The position numbers were made by a program, and so were the translations under genes. Of a stretch of 22,986 bases of DNA, positions 9,889-16,771 are shown piece after piece. Position 1 is the stretch's first letter, and each line of letters begins with the position of its first letter. The notes below the pieces were generated by a model. It did not search any database and had not been told where the DNA came from. It saw nothing but the letters and a program-made list of their open reading frames with translations. Source of the stretch: an uncultured Candidatus Saccharibacteria bacterium (lineage in GTDB: Bacteria; Patescibacteria; Saccharimonadia; Saccharimonadales; UBA6022); NCBI GenBank assembly GCA_946887425.1, contig CAMPKW010000013.1, positions 1-22,986 of the forward strand. The letters run 5' to 3'.

Positions 9889-11655
9889 TTATTCTTCAAT
9901 AAATCCACCGCTTTGGTGACTCCAGAGCTTGGCGTAGGTGCCTTTTTGCGCGATGAGCTCATTGTGCGCGCCACTTTCGATAATCTTTCCGTTGTCGAGT
10001 ACGATAATGCGATCAAGTTTGGCAATAGTTGAAAGACGGTGGGCGATCACGATACTAGTGCGACCTTTCATGAGCTTCTCGAGCGCGTCTTGAATCAGCT
10101 TCTCACTTTCGCTATCGAGTGCACTGGTGGCCTCATCAAGCACCAGGATAGGTGCATTTTTGAGGATTGCTCGGGCGATCGCAATACGTTGGCGCTGTCC
10201 GCCACTGAGCTTTACGCCGCGTTCGCCGACAACCGTATCGAGACCTTTTGGGAGCTTCTGGATGAAATCGTATGCATTCGCTTGACGAATAGCATGGTTA
10301 ATTTGCTCATCACTGGCATCAGGATTGGCGTAGGCGATATTGTCACGTAGGCTGCGATGAAACAGAACGGGCTCCTGAGCGACATAGGCAATAGTTTGAC
10401 GTAGATCATTCTGGGTGACATGGTCAATTGCCTGATCATCTATCGCAATAGTGCCGTCTTCAATATCGTTAAACCGAAGGAGGAGTCGTGTGAGGCTAGT
10501 CTTACCTGAGCCGGAGCGGCCAACAAGGCCAATGCGTTCGCCGGGCATAATTGTCAGTGAAAAATCTTTAAATAACGCGTCGTCGTTTTCGGCGTGCGTA
10601 AAGGTGATATTGTTAAACGCAATCTTGCCCTTCGTAACCATAAGGGGCTGCGGAGACTCTGAGTCTTTTAGTTCAATTGGGTCGTCAAGCGTGCTTATCA
10701 TCGGACCAGCGTCACCAAGGATGCGTTGGTAAGCTCGAGTCGTGCTTGATACTGCCCATAGCTGCGATACGACGTTTAGCGTATAGACGATCATGAGGTA
10801 GGTGACATCGATACTTGCGAGGCGATACTCGGTTGCAAGGATAGCTGCAAGAAGGGCGCTGATGTTCATGACAGTCATCATGGCGCCAAATGATCCGGTG
10901 ATAATGAGGACGCTCTTCATTTCTTTCATAGACGCTTTACGCCAGACCTTAATACGCTTGCCATATTCATTGTGTTCGTGGGCACTGCGCGCAAAGGCCT
11001 TGACGGTCGTAATGTTGCTCACGACGTCAGCCAGGTAAGCGGTGGCTGCACTGAACTTCTCAGACGAGTTGCGACTGATAGGCGCAATGGCAGCCTGTGC
11101 TTTGATGATAGTGAAAATGATAATCACTGATAAGATCGCAAGAACCACGGCGTACTGCCAAAAAAGGAATGACAGTGCAATGCTAACTGAAATGATCGTG
11201 GTTGTGATCGGAACGGCGGTAAAGATTAATGTATCCCAGAATCGTTCAACACTACCGACTAACTTTGTTGTATCTGATACGGTGCCCCCACTCATGCGGT
11301 CGGCATGATAGCCAAGACTTTTGGAGGTAAGATGTGACAAGATCTGTGTTGATACTGCGGCCTGCATCTTCGTTTCTGCTATGAAGGCAAGTGCAATGGT
11401 CACGCGTACCGCTACTACATCTCCGAGAAAAAGAATAATCGCATAGCCGATAAGCAACCCCATACTGTCATGGAGTGTGGCGGTTCCGCTAGCGATACGA
11501 GCGAGGAGCTGCGATACGAAAATTGGCGCGATTGTAGTAGTAAGCGCAGAGAAAATGATTTGGGTTCCGATCATCGACCAACTGGCGACGGGCGAGACGC
11601 GCCATAGGCCAAATAAAAAGCTAACGATACGTTTTGATGAGTGACTGGTAGACAT
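9889..11655 (-). CDS. ABC exporter half-transporter (first gene of pair)
   Basis: 588 residues with the same plan as its neighbour: six membrane helices in the first 310 residues, then a nucleotide-binding domain with Walker A GRSGSGKT, signature LSGGQRQRIAIARA, Walker B ILVLDEATSALDSE and the H-loop IAHRLST. Both ATP sites of a heterodimer with the product of 7958-9739 would be intact. The membrane halves of the two proteins differ widely, whereas the last 130 residues are nearly identical; the DNA differs at many synonymous positions there, which points to protein-level constraint rather than a fresh copy. AAGGAAG lies 5-6 bases before the ATG. Upstream is A/T-rich (TATATA near 11690) but no clear promoter was fixed. 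Cargo is unknown. Confidence 0.92.
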   Translation of the reverse strand: MSTSHSSKRIVSFLFGLWRVSPVASWSMIGTQIIFSALTTTIAPIFVSQLLARIASGTATLHDSMGLLIGYAIILFLGDVVAVRVTIALAFIAETKMQAAVSTQILSHLTSKSLGYHADRMSGGTVSDTTKLVGSVERFWDTLIFTAVPITTTIISVSIALSFLFWQYAVVLAILSVIIIFTIIKAQAAIAPISRNSSEKFSAATAYLADVVSNITTVKAFARSAHEHNEYGKRIKVWRKASMKEMKSVLIITGSFGAMMTVMNISALLAAILATEYRLASIDVTYLMIVYTLNVVSQLWAVSSTTRAYQRILGDAGPMISTLDDPIELKDSESPQPLMVTKGKIAFNNITFTHAENDDALFKDFSLTIMPGERIGLVGRSGSGKTSLTRLLLRFNDIEDGTIAIDDQAIDHVTQNDLRQTIAYVAQEPVLFHRSLRDNIAYANPDASDEQINHAIRQANAYDFIQKLPKGLDTVVGERGVKLSGGQRQRIAIARAILKNAPILVLDEATSALDSESEKLIQDALEKLMKGRTSIVIAHRLSTIAKLDRIIVLDNGKIIESGAHNELIAQKGTYAKLWSHQSGGFIEE

Positions 11656-11718
11656 GAACTTCCTTTTTAGTGCTGTAAAAGTAATTTTTATATATACAAA
11701 ATTGTAAGATCGCTATTG

Positions 11719-11760
11719 GTTTGGCCGTCCAAACGTCTGCGCATAGAGGACCCTTGGGTC
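11719..11760. repeat. Two inverted repeats in the ABC/trhO divergent region
   Basis: GTTTGG (11719-11724) pairs with CCAAAC (11729-11734), and GACCC-TT-GGGTC (11749-11760) is a perfect palindrome with a two-base centre. Both sit between the divergent ABC operon and trhO, where no terminator is needed, so operator sites are possible. No known regulator is recognised. Confidence 0.35.
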
Positions 11761-11781
11761 ATAGTAAACGTAATTATATAG

Positions 11782-11787
11782 TATAAT
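11782..11787 (+). promoter_or_regulatory. -10 box of trhO
   Basis: TATAAT ends 8 bases before the ATG at 11796 with no Shine-Dalgarno, predicting a leaderless mRNA. Confidence 0.65.
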
Positions 11788-11795
11788 GGGTGTTG

Positions 11796-12701
11796 ATGCA
11801 AAAAATTCTTCTTTATTATAAATTCACACCAATCAGCGATCCTGTCGCGGTTAAGCTCTGGCAAAAGACGCTTTGTGACAGTCTCGGTCTCAAGGGTCGT
11901 ATCCTTGTGAGTAAGCATGGTATTAATGGTACGGTTGGCGGTGACATGGATGATCTAAAGGCATATATCAAGGCGACCAAGCAATTTGACGGTTTCAAGA
12001 ACATTGTCTTTAAATGGAGCGATGGGAGTCGGGACGATTTTCCACGCATGAGCGTTAAGGCACGACGCGAGTTGGTCGGTTTCCAAAACAGTGATAGTGA
12101 ATTCGATGTTGATGAAAATGGTGTTATCGGCGGCGGCAAACATCTCAAGCCTCACCAGGTGCACGAGCTCGTAGAGAAGTATGGTGACGACGTCATATTC
12201 TTTGACGGTCGTAATGAACATGAAGCCAAGATTGGCAAGTTCAAGAATGCTATTGTCCCAAATACGAACACATCGCGTGACTTTATAGACGAGCTCGAGA
12301 GCGATAAGTATGACGATATTAAAAATAAAAAGATTGTTACATATTGTACCGGTGGTATTCGCTGTGAAGTTATCAGTGCAATGATGAAAAAACGTGGTTT
12401 CAATGAGGTATATCAAATAGATGGCGGTATCGTAAAGTACGGCGAAGCTTACGGTGATGATGGTCTATGGGAGGGAAGTCTGCGTGTATTTGATGACCGC
12501 ATGACAATTGACTTTAGTGACCACGCAAAAACAATCGGCAGGTGTAGTCACTGCGAAGGTCCAACGGCAAACTTTGAAAACTGCGCTTGGGCGAACTGTA
12601 ACGACCTTGTTCTTATTTGTCTTAATTGCAAACAAAACCCGGATCTTTTATTCCACACAGATGCGTGCCGCAAGAGTGCCAAAATCGGCGCGACCGCATA
12701 A
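11796..12701 (+). CDS. trhO: tRNA uridine(34) hydroxylase TrhO (rhodanese family)
   Basis: 301 residues. An N-terminal ferredoxin-like domain (KILLYYKFTPI, GRILVSKHGINGTVGG) precedes a rhodanese domain with the catalytic loop CTGGIRCE (C184). A C-terminal cysteine-rich segment follows (C250, C253, C263, C268, C275, C278, C291), as in TrhO/YceA proteins. TrhO forms 5-hydroxyuridine at the wobble position of certain tRNAs, using oxygen and independently of prephenate; that activity is known for the family and inferred here. GTG at 11790 is in frame but the ATG at 11796 is preferred because homology starts at QKILLYY and the -10 box ends at 11787. Confidence 0.88.
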   Translation: MQKILLYYKFTPISDPVAVKLWQKTLCDSLGLKGRILVSKHGINGTVGGDMDDLKAYIKATKQFDGFKNIVFKWSDGSRDDFPRMSVKARRELVGFQNSDSEFDVDENGVIGGGKHLKPHQVHELVEKYGDDVIFFDGRNEHEAKIGKFKNAIVPNTNTSRDFIDELESDKYDDIKNKKIVTYCTGGIRCEVISAMMKKRGFNEVYQIDGGIVKYGEAYGDDGLWEGSLRVFDDRMTIDFSDHAKTIGRCSHCEGPTANFENCAWANCNDLVLICLNCKQNPDLLFHTDACRKSAKIGATA

Positions 12702-12706
12702 GCACG

Positions 12707-12735
12707 ATGACAGACGGTTGTGTATCGACTATACT
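12707..12735 (+). promoter_or_regulatory. Promoter of the DoxX-like gene
   Basis: ATGACA (12707-12712) and TATACT (12730-12735) are 17 bases apart. The -10 ends 7 bases before the ATG at 12743, so the mRNA is predicted to be leaderless. Confidence 0.6.
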
Positions 12736-12742
12736 CTAAAGA

Positions 12743-13207
12743 ATGAAAAAACATATTGAAGCCGTCGATCTCCAGCTGATTCACTGGTTTCAAAAGTGGT
12801 ATAAGCCGATTGCGCGTGGAAGCTTGTTCGTTGTCTATTTTTGGTTTGGCATTTTAAAAGTTCTTGGTCTCAGCCCGGCAACTCCTCTTGCCGAGGCGCT
12901 GACACTCCGCACAGTCGGTGCGCAGTGGTTCGAGCCGCTCTATCTTACGCTTGCAATCATCGAGTGTATTATCGGGCTTCTCTTTTTGTTTCCAAAACTC
13001 ACCCGTCTTGCTATTGCTGTTATGGTCGCACACATGGCGCTCGTGTGCTCGCCGATTTTTTTACTGCCTGACATGGTGTGGATTTATCCATTTGTGCCGT
13101 CGCTTGAGGGTCAGTATATTATTAAAAATATCGTGTTGGTGGCGGTTGCTATTAGTATTGCGAGCACCGTACAGCCGCTTGATAGGCGAAAAATGCGCCA
13201 AGCGTAG
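12743..13207 (+). CDS. DoxX/DUF417-like four-helix membrane protein
   Basis: 154 residues with four predicted membrane helices: about 24-43 (SLFVVYFWFGILKVLGL), 65-85 (LYLTLAIIECIIGLLFLF), 88-110 and 125-145. The placement of FGILKVLG in helix 1, the E-C-IIGLLFL motif in helix 2, and the last-helix entry EGQYIIKNIVL resemble the DoxX and YkgB/DUF417 families, which are inner-membrane proteins sometimes tied to redox stress. The match is by eye, so function is open. It follows trhO by 41 bases but has its own -10 box. Confidence 0.6.
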   Translation: MKKHIEAVDLQLIHWFQKWYKPIARGSLFVVYFWFGILKVLGLSPATPLAEALTLRTVGAQWFEPLYLTLAIIECIIGLLFLFPKLTRLAIAVMVAHMALVCSPIFLLPDMVWIYPFVPSLEGQYIIKNIVLVAVAISIASTVQPLDRRKMRQA

Positions 13208-13338
13208 CTCGGTCAAAACGTACACTCTGCATCAAGTCATTTATGAGTTTTTGCGTCAGCAAATTTCGTCATTTTCGCCAAGTGTCTATGATCTTTTGAC
13301 GGGAGTCTTATGTACATGCACTCTACGTAAGAGTCGTC

Positions 13339-13344
13339 TATAAT
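13339..13344 (+). promoter_or_regulatory. -10 box of the exonuclease/GIY-YIG gene
   Basis: TATAAT is followed at once by AGGAGG (13345-13350) and the ATG at 13355. The Shine-Dalgarno would lie between the -10 box and the likely transcription start near 13351, so if this promoter is the main one the ribosome site is largely not transcribed. Either a longer transcript is made from further upstream or AGGAGG is incidental. Confidence 0.5.
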
Positions 13345-13354
13345 AGGAGGAGAG

Positions 13355-14719
13355 ATGTTTGAATATCCCGTAGTGTTTGTAGATATCGAAACGACTGGTG
13401 GGAGCTACCGTAACAGCCGCGTACTTGAAGTGGCTGCGATTCGCTACGAAAGCGGCGAGGTGGTTCAAGAATTCAGCACGCTCATCAATCCCGAAACATA
13501 CATACCGAGCAGCATTACCTCGCTCACTGGGATTACCGAAGCAGATATCATCGATGCGCCGAAATTTGAGGATATTGCCGATGAATTATACGAAGTGCTG
13601 AGCGGCGCCATTTTTATTGCTCATAACGTACGATTTGATTATTCGTTTTTAAAAAACGAATTTGCCCACGTTGGTATAGACTTATCCGTCAAATTACTTT
13701 GTACGGTGAGGTTATCGCGCGCCCTTTATTCTCAACACACCGGACATAGTTTGGCGAAACTCATTGAGCGTCATAACATCCCTGTCGCGGCCCGGCATCG
13801 AGCACTCGACGATGCAAGGGCGATCCACTACTTTAGTGAGCTTGCTTATGACGAGCACGGACCGGTGACTTTTCGCGAAGCTGTTGATAAGCAACTGAGA
13901 ACGCAGTACATGCCGCCACACCTGAATATTGAAGAGATCAGCGAAGTTGAGAATGTGCCAGGCGTGTATGTATTCGAAAATGAGATGCATCAGCCCCTGT
14001 ATATTGGCAAAAGTATCAATTTGAAAAAAAGAATCCTTTCGCATTTTCAAGATCGAAGTAGTAGAGAATTGAAAATGAGTCAAAATATTTATCATGTCCG
14101 GACAATACCGACGGGTAGTGAGCTGGCTGCGCTTATTCTTGAATCGAAGATGGTCAAGGAGTTGATGCCACTTTTTAATCGAAAGCTACGTCGCGTCTCG
14201 TCGTATGCGCTATTGGTGAAAGATGAAACCGATGGGTATGCGACGGTTAGTGTAAAGTCAGGTGCAGTAAATGCTGACACTGACCTGACAAAGGTGTATG
14301 GCTTGTACGAAACGCGCACGAAGGCCAAAAAGCAGCTAGAGCTGCTCACTAAAACATTTCAGCTGTGTCCGAAGTTGATGGGCTTGGAAAAAGCAAAGCA
14401 TGCATGTTTTTCGTATTCGCTCGGAAAGTGCAAGGGGGCTTGTGTAGGAAAAGAGAGTCAGGTGTTGTATAACCGAAGATTTGAGATTGCCCTTGAAAGA
14501 AATAAGCTTGCAGCATGGCCCTATAGTAGTGCTGTGGCAATCCCTCTTGATGCTGAGAATAACGGCGTAGTGATTAATAACTGGATGATTCAAGGCTTTT
14601 ATTCAGCTGGTAACGTCAATTTGCTCGAATCGTACGATGTCAATTTCGACGTCGATGAGTATAAAATAATTCGCCGTTTCATACGCGAAAATGCGGCTCG
14701 TCTCATTCCTGTTTTTTAG
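13355..14719 (+). CDS. DnaQ-type 3'-5' exonuclease fused to a GIY-YIG (UvrC-like) nuclease
   Basis: 454 residues in two modules. Residues 4-165 are a DEDDh exonuclease: D10 and E12 in VDIETTG, D95 in HNVRFDYSF, and H148 with D153 in HRALDDARA. Residues about 200-280 are a GIY-YIG domain (PGVYVFENE, LYIGKS, K-R in LKKRI, E263 in ILESKMVKE). A C-terminal part has four cysteines (C338, C351, C359, C363) in the spacing of the UvrC iron-sulfur region (CFSYSLGKCKGAC). The UvrC RNase H half is absent. Similar fusions are known in Mycobacterium (UvrC homologue) and Bacteroidetes, where a role in DNA repair, akin to E. coli Cho, is proposed. Substrate here is inferred. Confidence 0.9.
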   Translation: MFEYPVVFVDIETTGGSYRNSRVLEVAAIRYESGEVVQEFSTLINPETYIPSSITSLTGITEADIIDAPKFEDIADELYEVLSGAIFIAHNVRFDYSFLKNEFAHVGIDLSVKLLCTVRLSRALYSQHTGHSLAKLIERHNIPVAARHRALDDARAIHYFSELAYDEHGPVTFREAVDKQLRTQYMPPHLNIEEISEVENVPGVYVFENEMHQPLYIGKSINLKKRILSHFQDRSSRELKMSQNIYHVRTIPTGSELAALILESKMVKELMPLFNRKLRRVSSYALLVKDETDGYATVSVKSGAVNADTDLTKVYGLYETRTKAKKQLELLTKTFQLCPKLMGLEKAKHACFSYSLGKCKGACVGKESQVLYNRRFEIALERNKLAAWPYSSAVAIPLDAENNGVVINNWMIQGFYSAGNVNLLESYDVNFDVDEYKIIRRFIRENAARLIPVF

Positions 14720-14784
14720 CTACAAATCGATATAAAGGGTGATGATTTATAGTTCCCCGACTGAAGGGGTGGCGGGTAAACCTA

Positions 14785-14813
14785 TTGACAAAGTATGTAA
14801 TCTGTGCTATATT
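14785..14813 (+). promoter_or_regulatory. Strong sigma70 promoter of a candidate non-coding RNA
   Basis: TTGACA (14785-14790), a 17-base spacer and TATATT (14808-14813) with TGC before the -10. It is the best consensus promoter on the plus strand in the window, yet no credible reading frame follows it. Confidence 0.8.
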
Positions 14814-14819
14814 GAATAG

Positions 14820-15085
14820 TAACAAACGTTTTTCTATAAACGATTTCTATAAGAACTTTTACTCGCAGTGGCGAGCGTTCGTCCAACCTAGTAAGGCGCA
14901 GATATGCCGAGGTGCACGAATCGTAACAGATGAAAGAGCTATGTTAGTAACCCCAACAGAAAAACTTTTGTACTGAGCCAGCGTATAGGCCAGCCTGACT
15001 ATATGTTTTGTCATGATAAAACATCGATCTTTATATGCGCAAAATCGCTAAAGTAAAATACCTCGCTCACACGGCGGGGTATTTT
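14820..15085 (+). ncRNA. Candidate structured non-coding RNA, unassigned
   Basis: The 444 bases between the fusion nuclease gene and the next gene hold no convincing protein. The only open frame (14785-14976) would begin with TTG inside the -35 box. A consensus promoter upstream and an intrinsic terminator at 15055-15085 bound a transcript of about 265 bases. Within it I can pair CGTTT/AAACG (14827-14842), GAAC plus CTCGC/GCGAG plus GTTC (14853-14880), a nested stem TTCGT, ACCT, GGC with GCC, AGGT, ACGAA (14878-14920), and ATGTTTT/AAAACAT (15002-15023). The second and third helices share bases and may be alternatives. The conserved cores of RNase P RNA, tmRNA and SRP RNA were not found. A 6S-like RNA cannot be excluded. 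Ends are estimates. Confidence 0.5.
15055..15085 (+). terminator. Intrinsic terminator of the candidate RNA
   Basis: A 12-bp stem with one G-U pair (15055-15066 with 15074-15085) closes a seven-base loop and ends in TTTT. The A-rich left arm would let it work on the minus strand too. Confidence 0.75.
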
Positions 15086-15096
15086 AAATAGAAATA

Positions 15097-15142
15097 AAGT
15101 CCGCCCCAGGAAGGAGCGAGCTCTACTTCCAGTGACGGACTT
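15097..15142. repeat. Interrupted inverted repeat with two helices
   Basis: AAGTCCG (15097-15103) pairs with CGGACTT (15136-15142), and inside it GGAAG (15109-15113) pairs with CTTCC (15126-15130). The two helices are separated by a symmetric 5x5 internal loop and capped by a 12-base loop. It lies just past the stop of the minus-strand gene at 15164. It may be that gene's terminator, but only TTTATTTC follows the helix on that strand, which is a weak U-tract. Confidence 0.55.
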
Positions 15143-15163
15143 GTGATAGCCGTTTTTACTGCA

Positions 15164-15760
15164 TTATGCCGCCGGCACGTACTCCCAGTTGATGAGTGCG
15201 TGCTCTATCTGTCCAATAACCTCATCGGGCAGATGATCCAGTTTTTTGCGAGCCGTTTCGCGCGCAATGTACTCTGTCGAACCTTTGCGGAGGCATCCGG
15301 TCGACTCCTCATAATAAATACGCGAGCGCTTCGGTGCCAGCCTGTAGCTGTGTTCCGTGCGCTGGTATTTATTGCACGTATCCACCCGGCCGAAGGGTTT
15401 ATTTTCGGTAAATTCAATCAAAAATACAGTTACGAGCCGCTCGTCGAGATAGTGTCTGACAGTGAATGTTTTTTCCTCTCTCGGATCTTTTGTTGAGAAA
15501 ACGTCATTTTCATACGGAAGTTGACGTAATCGTTGGATGATATACCCTCTTTGGTGTGCGTTTGGCTGAGAGGCGATGCGCCAGTCCTCTAGCCACTGAG
15601 CGAGAGTGCGGGTAAGTTGTTTTGAGAATCTAGTGTAAGTGCCGACGGTGATGAGTGTTAAGGTCAAGATAGCAAATGACATAGCCATGATTGTAGATGT
15701 CGCAAGCGTTAGTACGAACGCGACACACACGGCAAGCCAAATGGCGGTGGTGGATTTCAA
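15164..15760 (-). CDS. Membrane-anchored protein of unknown function
   Basis: 198 residues. Two hydrophobic stretches near the N-terminus (about 6-22 and 25-41) form a hairpin in the membrane; the rest is a soluble, charged domain of about 150 residues with a CNKYQRTEHSYRL segment and several Arg-rich runs, probably cytoplasmic. No family is recognised. The TTG start at 15760 is supported by AGGAG eight bases upstream and by a TTGTAC/TATAAT promoter with a 17-base spacer that gives a leader of about 33 bases. It faces the candidate RNA tail to tail. Confidence 0.65.
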   Translation of the reverse strand: MKSTTAIWLAVCVAFVLTLATSTIMAMSFAILTLTLITVGTYTRFSKQLTRTLAQWLEDWRIASQPNAHQRGYIIQRLRQLPYENDVFSTKDPREEKTFTVRHYLDERLVTVFLIEFTENKPFGRVDTCNKYQRTEHSYRLAPKRSRIYYEESTGCLRKGSTEYIARETARKKLDHLPDEVIGQIEHALINWEYVPAA

Positions 15761-15799
15761 AGGACAAAGCTCCTACTAGTAAGAAACGGAATCATACAT

Positions 15800-15828
15800 A
15801 TTATATAATATCTATCAGCTCTGTACAA
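15800..15828 (-). promoter_or_regulatory. Sigma70-type promoter of the 198-residue membrane protein
   Basis: Minus-strand TTGTAC (15828-15823) and TATAAT (15805-15800) are 17 bases apart. The -35 box starts six bases beyond the stop of the preceding gene. Confidence 0.7.
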
Positions 15829-15834
15829 TGGCCA

Positions 15835-16047
15835 TTACCGGTCTTTTTTAGGCGTGTTGGTGTTGCTATTCATTGCGCCCTTTGGCTGTGATGTGGCAGT
15901 GGATAGGCTCTCGTTATCGGTACTATCAGTCTTGCTGTTATTATCTGCACCTGCCGTAGAATCATGAACATCTGAATTGTTGTCTTGATTGGTGTCGGGC
16001 GTTTTGCCTAGACCCAGTAGATTCTTAAGTGAATCGAGAAATCCCAT
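15835..16047 (-). CDS. Small low-complexity protein with an amphipathic N-terminus
   Basis: 70 residues. It begins MGFLDSLKNLLGLGK, a short amphipathic helix that could sit on a membrane surface, and continues as a disordered tail rich in Asp, Asn, Ser and Thr ending in KKDR. No family is recognised. The ATG at 16047 is chosen over an in-frame ATG at 16104 because GGAGG lies nine bases upstream of it and the longer form would add an unlike basic extension. A start site is clear but expression is not proved. It is divergent from the Gmad2 gene. Confidence 0.55.
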   Translation of the reverse strand: MGFLDSLKNLLGLGKTPDTNQDNNSDVHDSTAGADNNSKTDSTDNESLSTATSQPKGAMNSNTNTPKKDR

Positions 16048-16079
16048 ACGTATATCCCTCCGGTTATGTACCTTTAGCG

Positions 16080-16091
16080 TACACCTGTGTA
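16080..16091. promoter_or_regulatory. Palindrome between two divergent genes
   Basis: TACAC-CT-GTGTA is a perfect inverted repeat with a two-base centre in the shared upstream region of 15835-16047 and 16172-16771. It shares ACACCT and GTGT with the palindrome upstream of uvrA. Operator function is inference. Confidence 0.3.
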
Positions 16092-16127
16092 TTAAAAACA
16101 ACAAGTAAATGGATCACTCATTCGGCG

Positions 16128-16133
16128 TATAAT
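16128..16133 (+). promoter_or_regulatory. -10 box of the Gmad2 gene
   Basis: TATAAT followed by AGAAG and later GTAC, as at the rplY promoter. It is 38 bases before the ATG at 16172, leaving room for the small upstream ORF and a Shine-Dalgarno. Confidence 0.6.
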
Positions 16134-16149
16134 AGAAGTAGAGTACCGT

Positions 16150-16167
16150 ATGGCTCAAGGAGGATAA
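16150..16167 (+). CDS. Five-codon upstream ORF (MAQGG)
   Basis: ATG at 16150 opens MAQGG followed by TAA at 16165-16167, four bases before the main ATG. The AAGGAGG ribosome site of the main gene lies within it. The layout parallels the ten-codon ORF before rplY. It may be incidental. Confidence 0.25.
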   Translation: MAQGG

Positions 16168-16171
16168 TAAT

Positions 16172-16771
16172 ATGCGCAGTGCAAAAGTTGTGAGTATTAT
16201 CGTCGGAGTTATAGCTTTAATCTTAGCTGGGTGGGTGGCGTACCTGCTACTTGGAAAACAGGAGGTGTCGCGGTCGGGTGTCACGGACTTTGCGAGCTGT
16301 ATGGCTGCTGGCAATCCCGTCACCCAAACATCGCCGCGACAGTGTCGAACCGTTGACGGTACGGTGTATAGTGAGCCGGGAGTACCCGAGGGCGGGAGTA
16401 CGAACGCGACAGTTCAGGAATTTACTTCGCCCAAAGGAGTGACTGTCCGGCTACACGACTGGTCTGAGCGGCAAGTAGTTACGAGCCCACTAAAGATCAG
16501 CGGCGAGATACCTGGCAATTGGTCATTTGAAGCCAGTTTCCCGGTTGTTCTTTTGGATCCGACACGTAAAATTATTGGCCAAACAACAGCGACGGTCGAC
16601 GGCGAATGGATGACGAGCGAGTATGTACCGTTTACTGCAACGTTAACATTCGAACCACCATCGGCGGGCGGAGGTGGGTTATTAACGCTACGAAAAGACA
16701 ATCCATCCGGACTGCCGGAGAATGATGACACAATCGAGATTCCGGTTGCATTCTCGACTACGACGGAGTAG
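16172..16771 (+). CDS. Exported or membrane-anchored Gmad2-domain protein
   Basis: 199 residues. A single hydrophobic segment (about 7-27) anchors or exports it. Next comes DFASCMAAGNP...SPRQC, a two-cysteine motif (C43, C58) that recurs in CPR envelope proteins. Residues about 105-165 (SPLKISGEIPGNWSFEASFP, GQTTATVDGEW, FTATLTFE) match the Gmad2 immunoglobulin-like domain first described in spore-germination proteins. Its role outside sporulation is unknown; a surface or wall function is likely. AAGGAGG lies six bases before the ATG. The 3' end overlaps the convergent SRAP gene by 14 bases, with no terminator between them. Confidence 0.82.
   Translation: MRSAKVVSIIVGVIALILAGWVAYLLLGKQEVSRSGVTDFASCMAAGNPVTQTSPRQCRTVDGTVYSEPGVPEGGSTNATVQEFTSPKGVTVRLHDWSERQVVTSPLKISGEIPGNWSFEASFPVVLLDPTRKIIGQTTATVDGEWMTSEYVPFTATLTFEPPSAGGGGLLTLRKDNPSGLPENDDTIEIPVAFSTTTE

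Noticed and set aside
7958..11655. Direct repeat from the two similar ABC gene ends as a mobile or recombination element
   Set aside because: The similarity follows codons and conserved ABC motifs with many synonymous changes, so it is gene paralogy.
12918..13343. 141-residue plus-strand frame overlapping the DoxX-like gene
   Set aside because: Most of it is a shadow of the membrane protein in another frame; only the short part after 13207 is discussed, as a doubtful relic.
14785..14976. 63-residue open frame starting with TTG
   Set aside because: The TTG lies inside the -35 box of a consensus promoter, there is no Shine-Dalgarno, and the composition does not look like a protein. The RNA reading explains the region better.
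15101..15130. Resemblance of AGGAAGGAGCGAG to the SRP RNA apical segment (GGAAGGAAGCAG)
   Set aside because: Here GGAAG pairs with a nearby CTTCC, whereas SRP domain IV needs a GGAA tetraloop with its own flanking helix and asymmetric loop. The fold does not match.
15835..16104. Longer 89-residue version of the small low-complexity protein
   Set aside because: The extra 19 residues are upstream of a good Shine-Dalgarno/ATG pair and unlike the rest of the protein.
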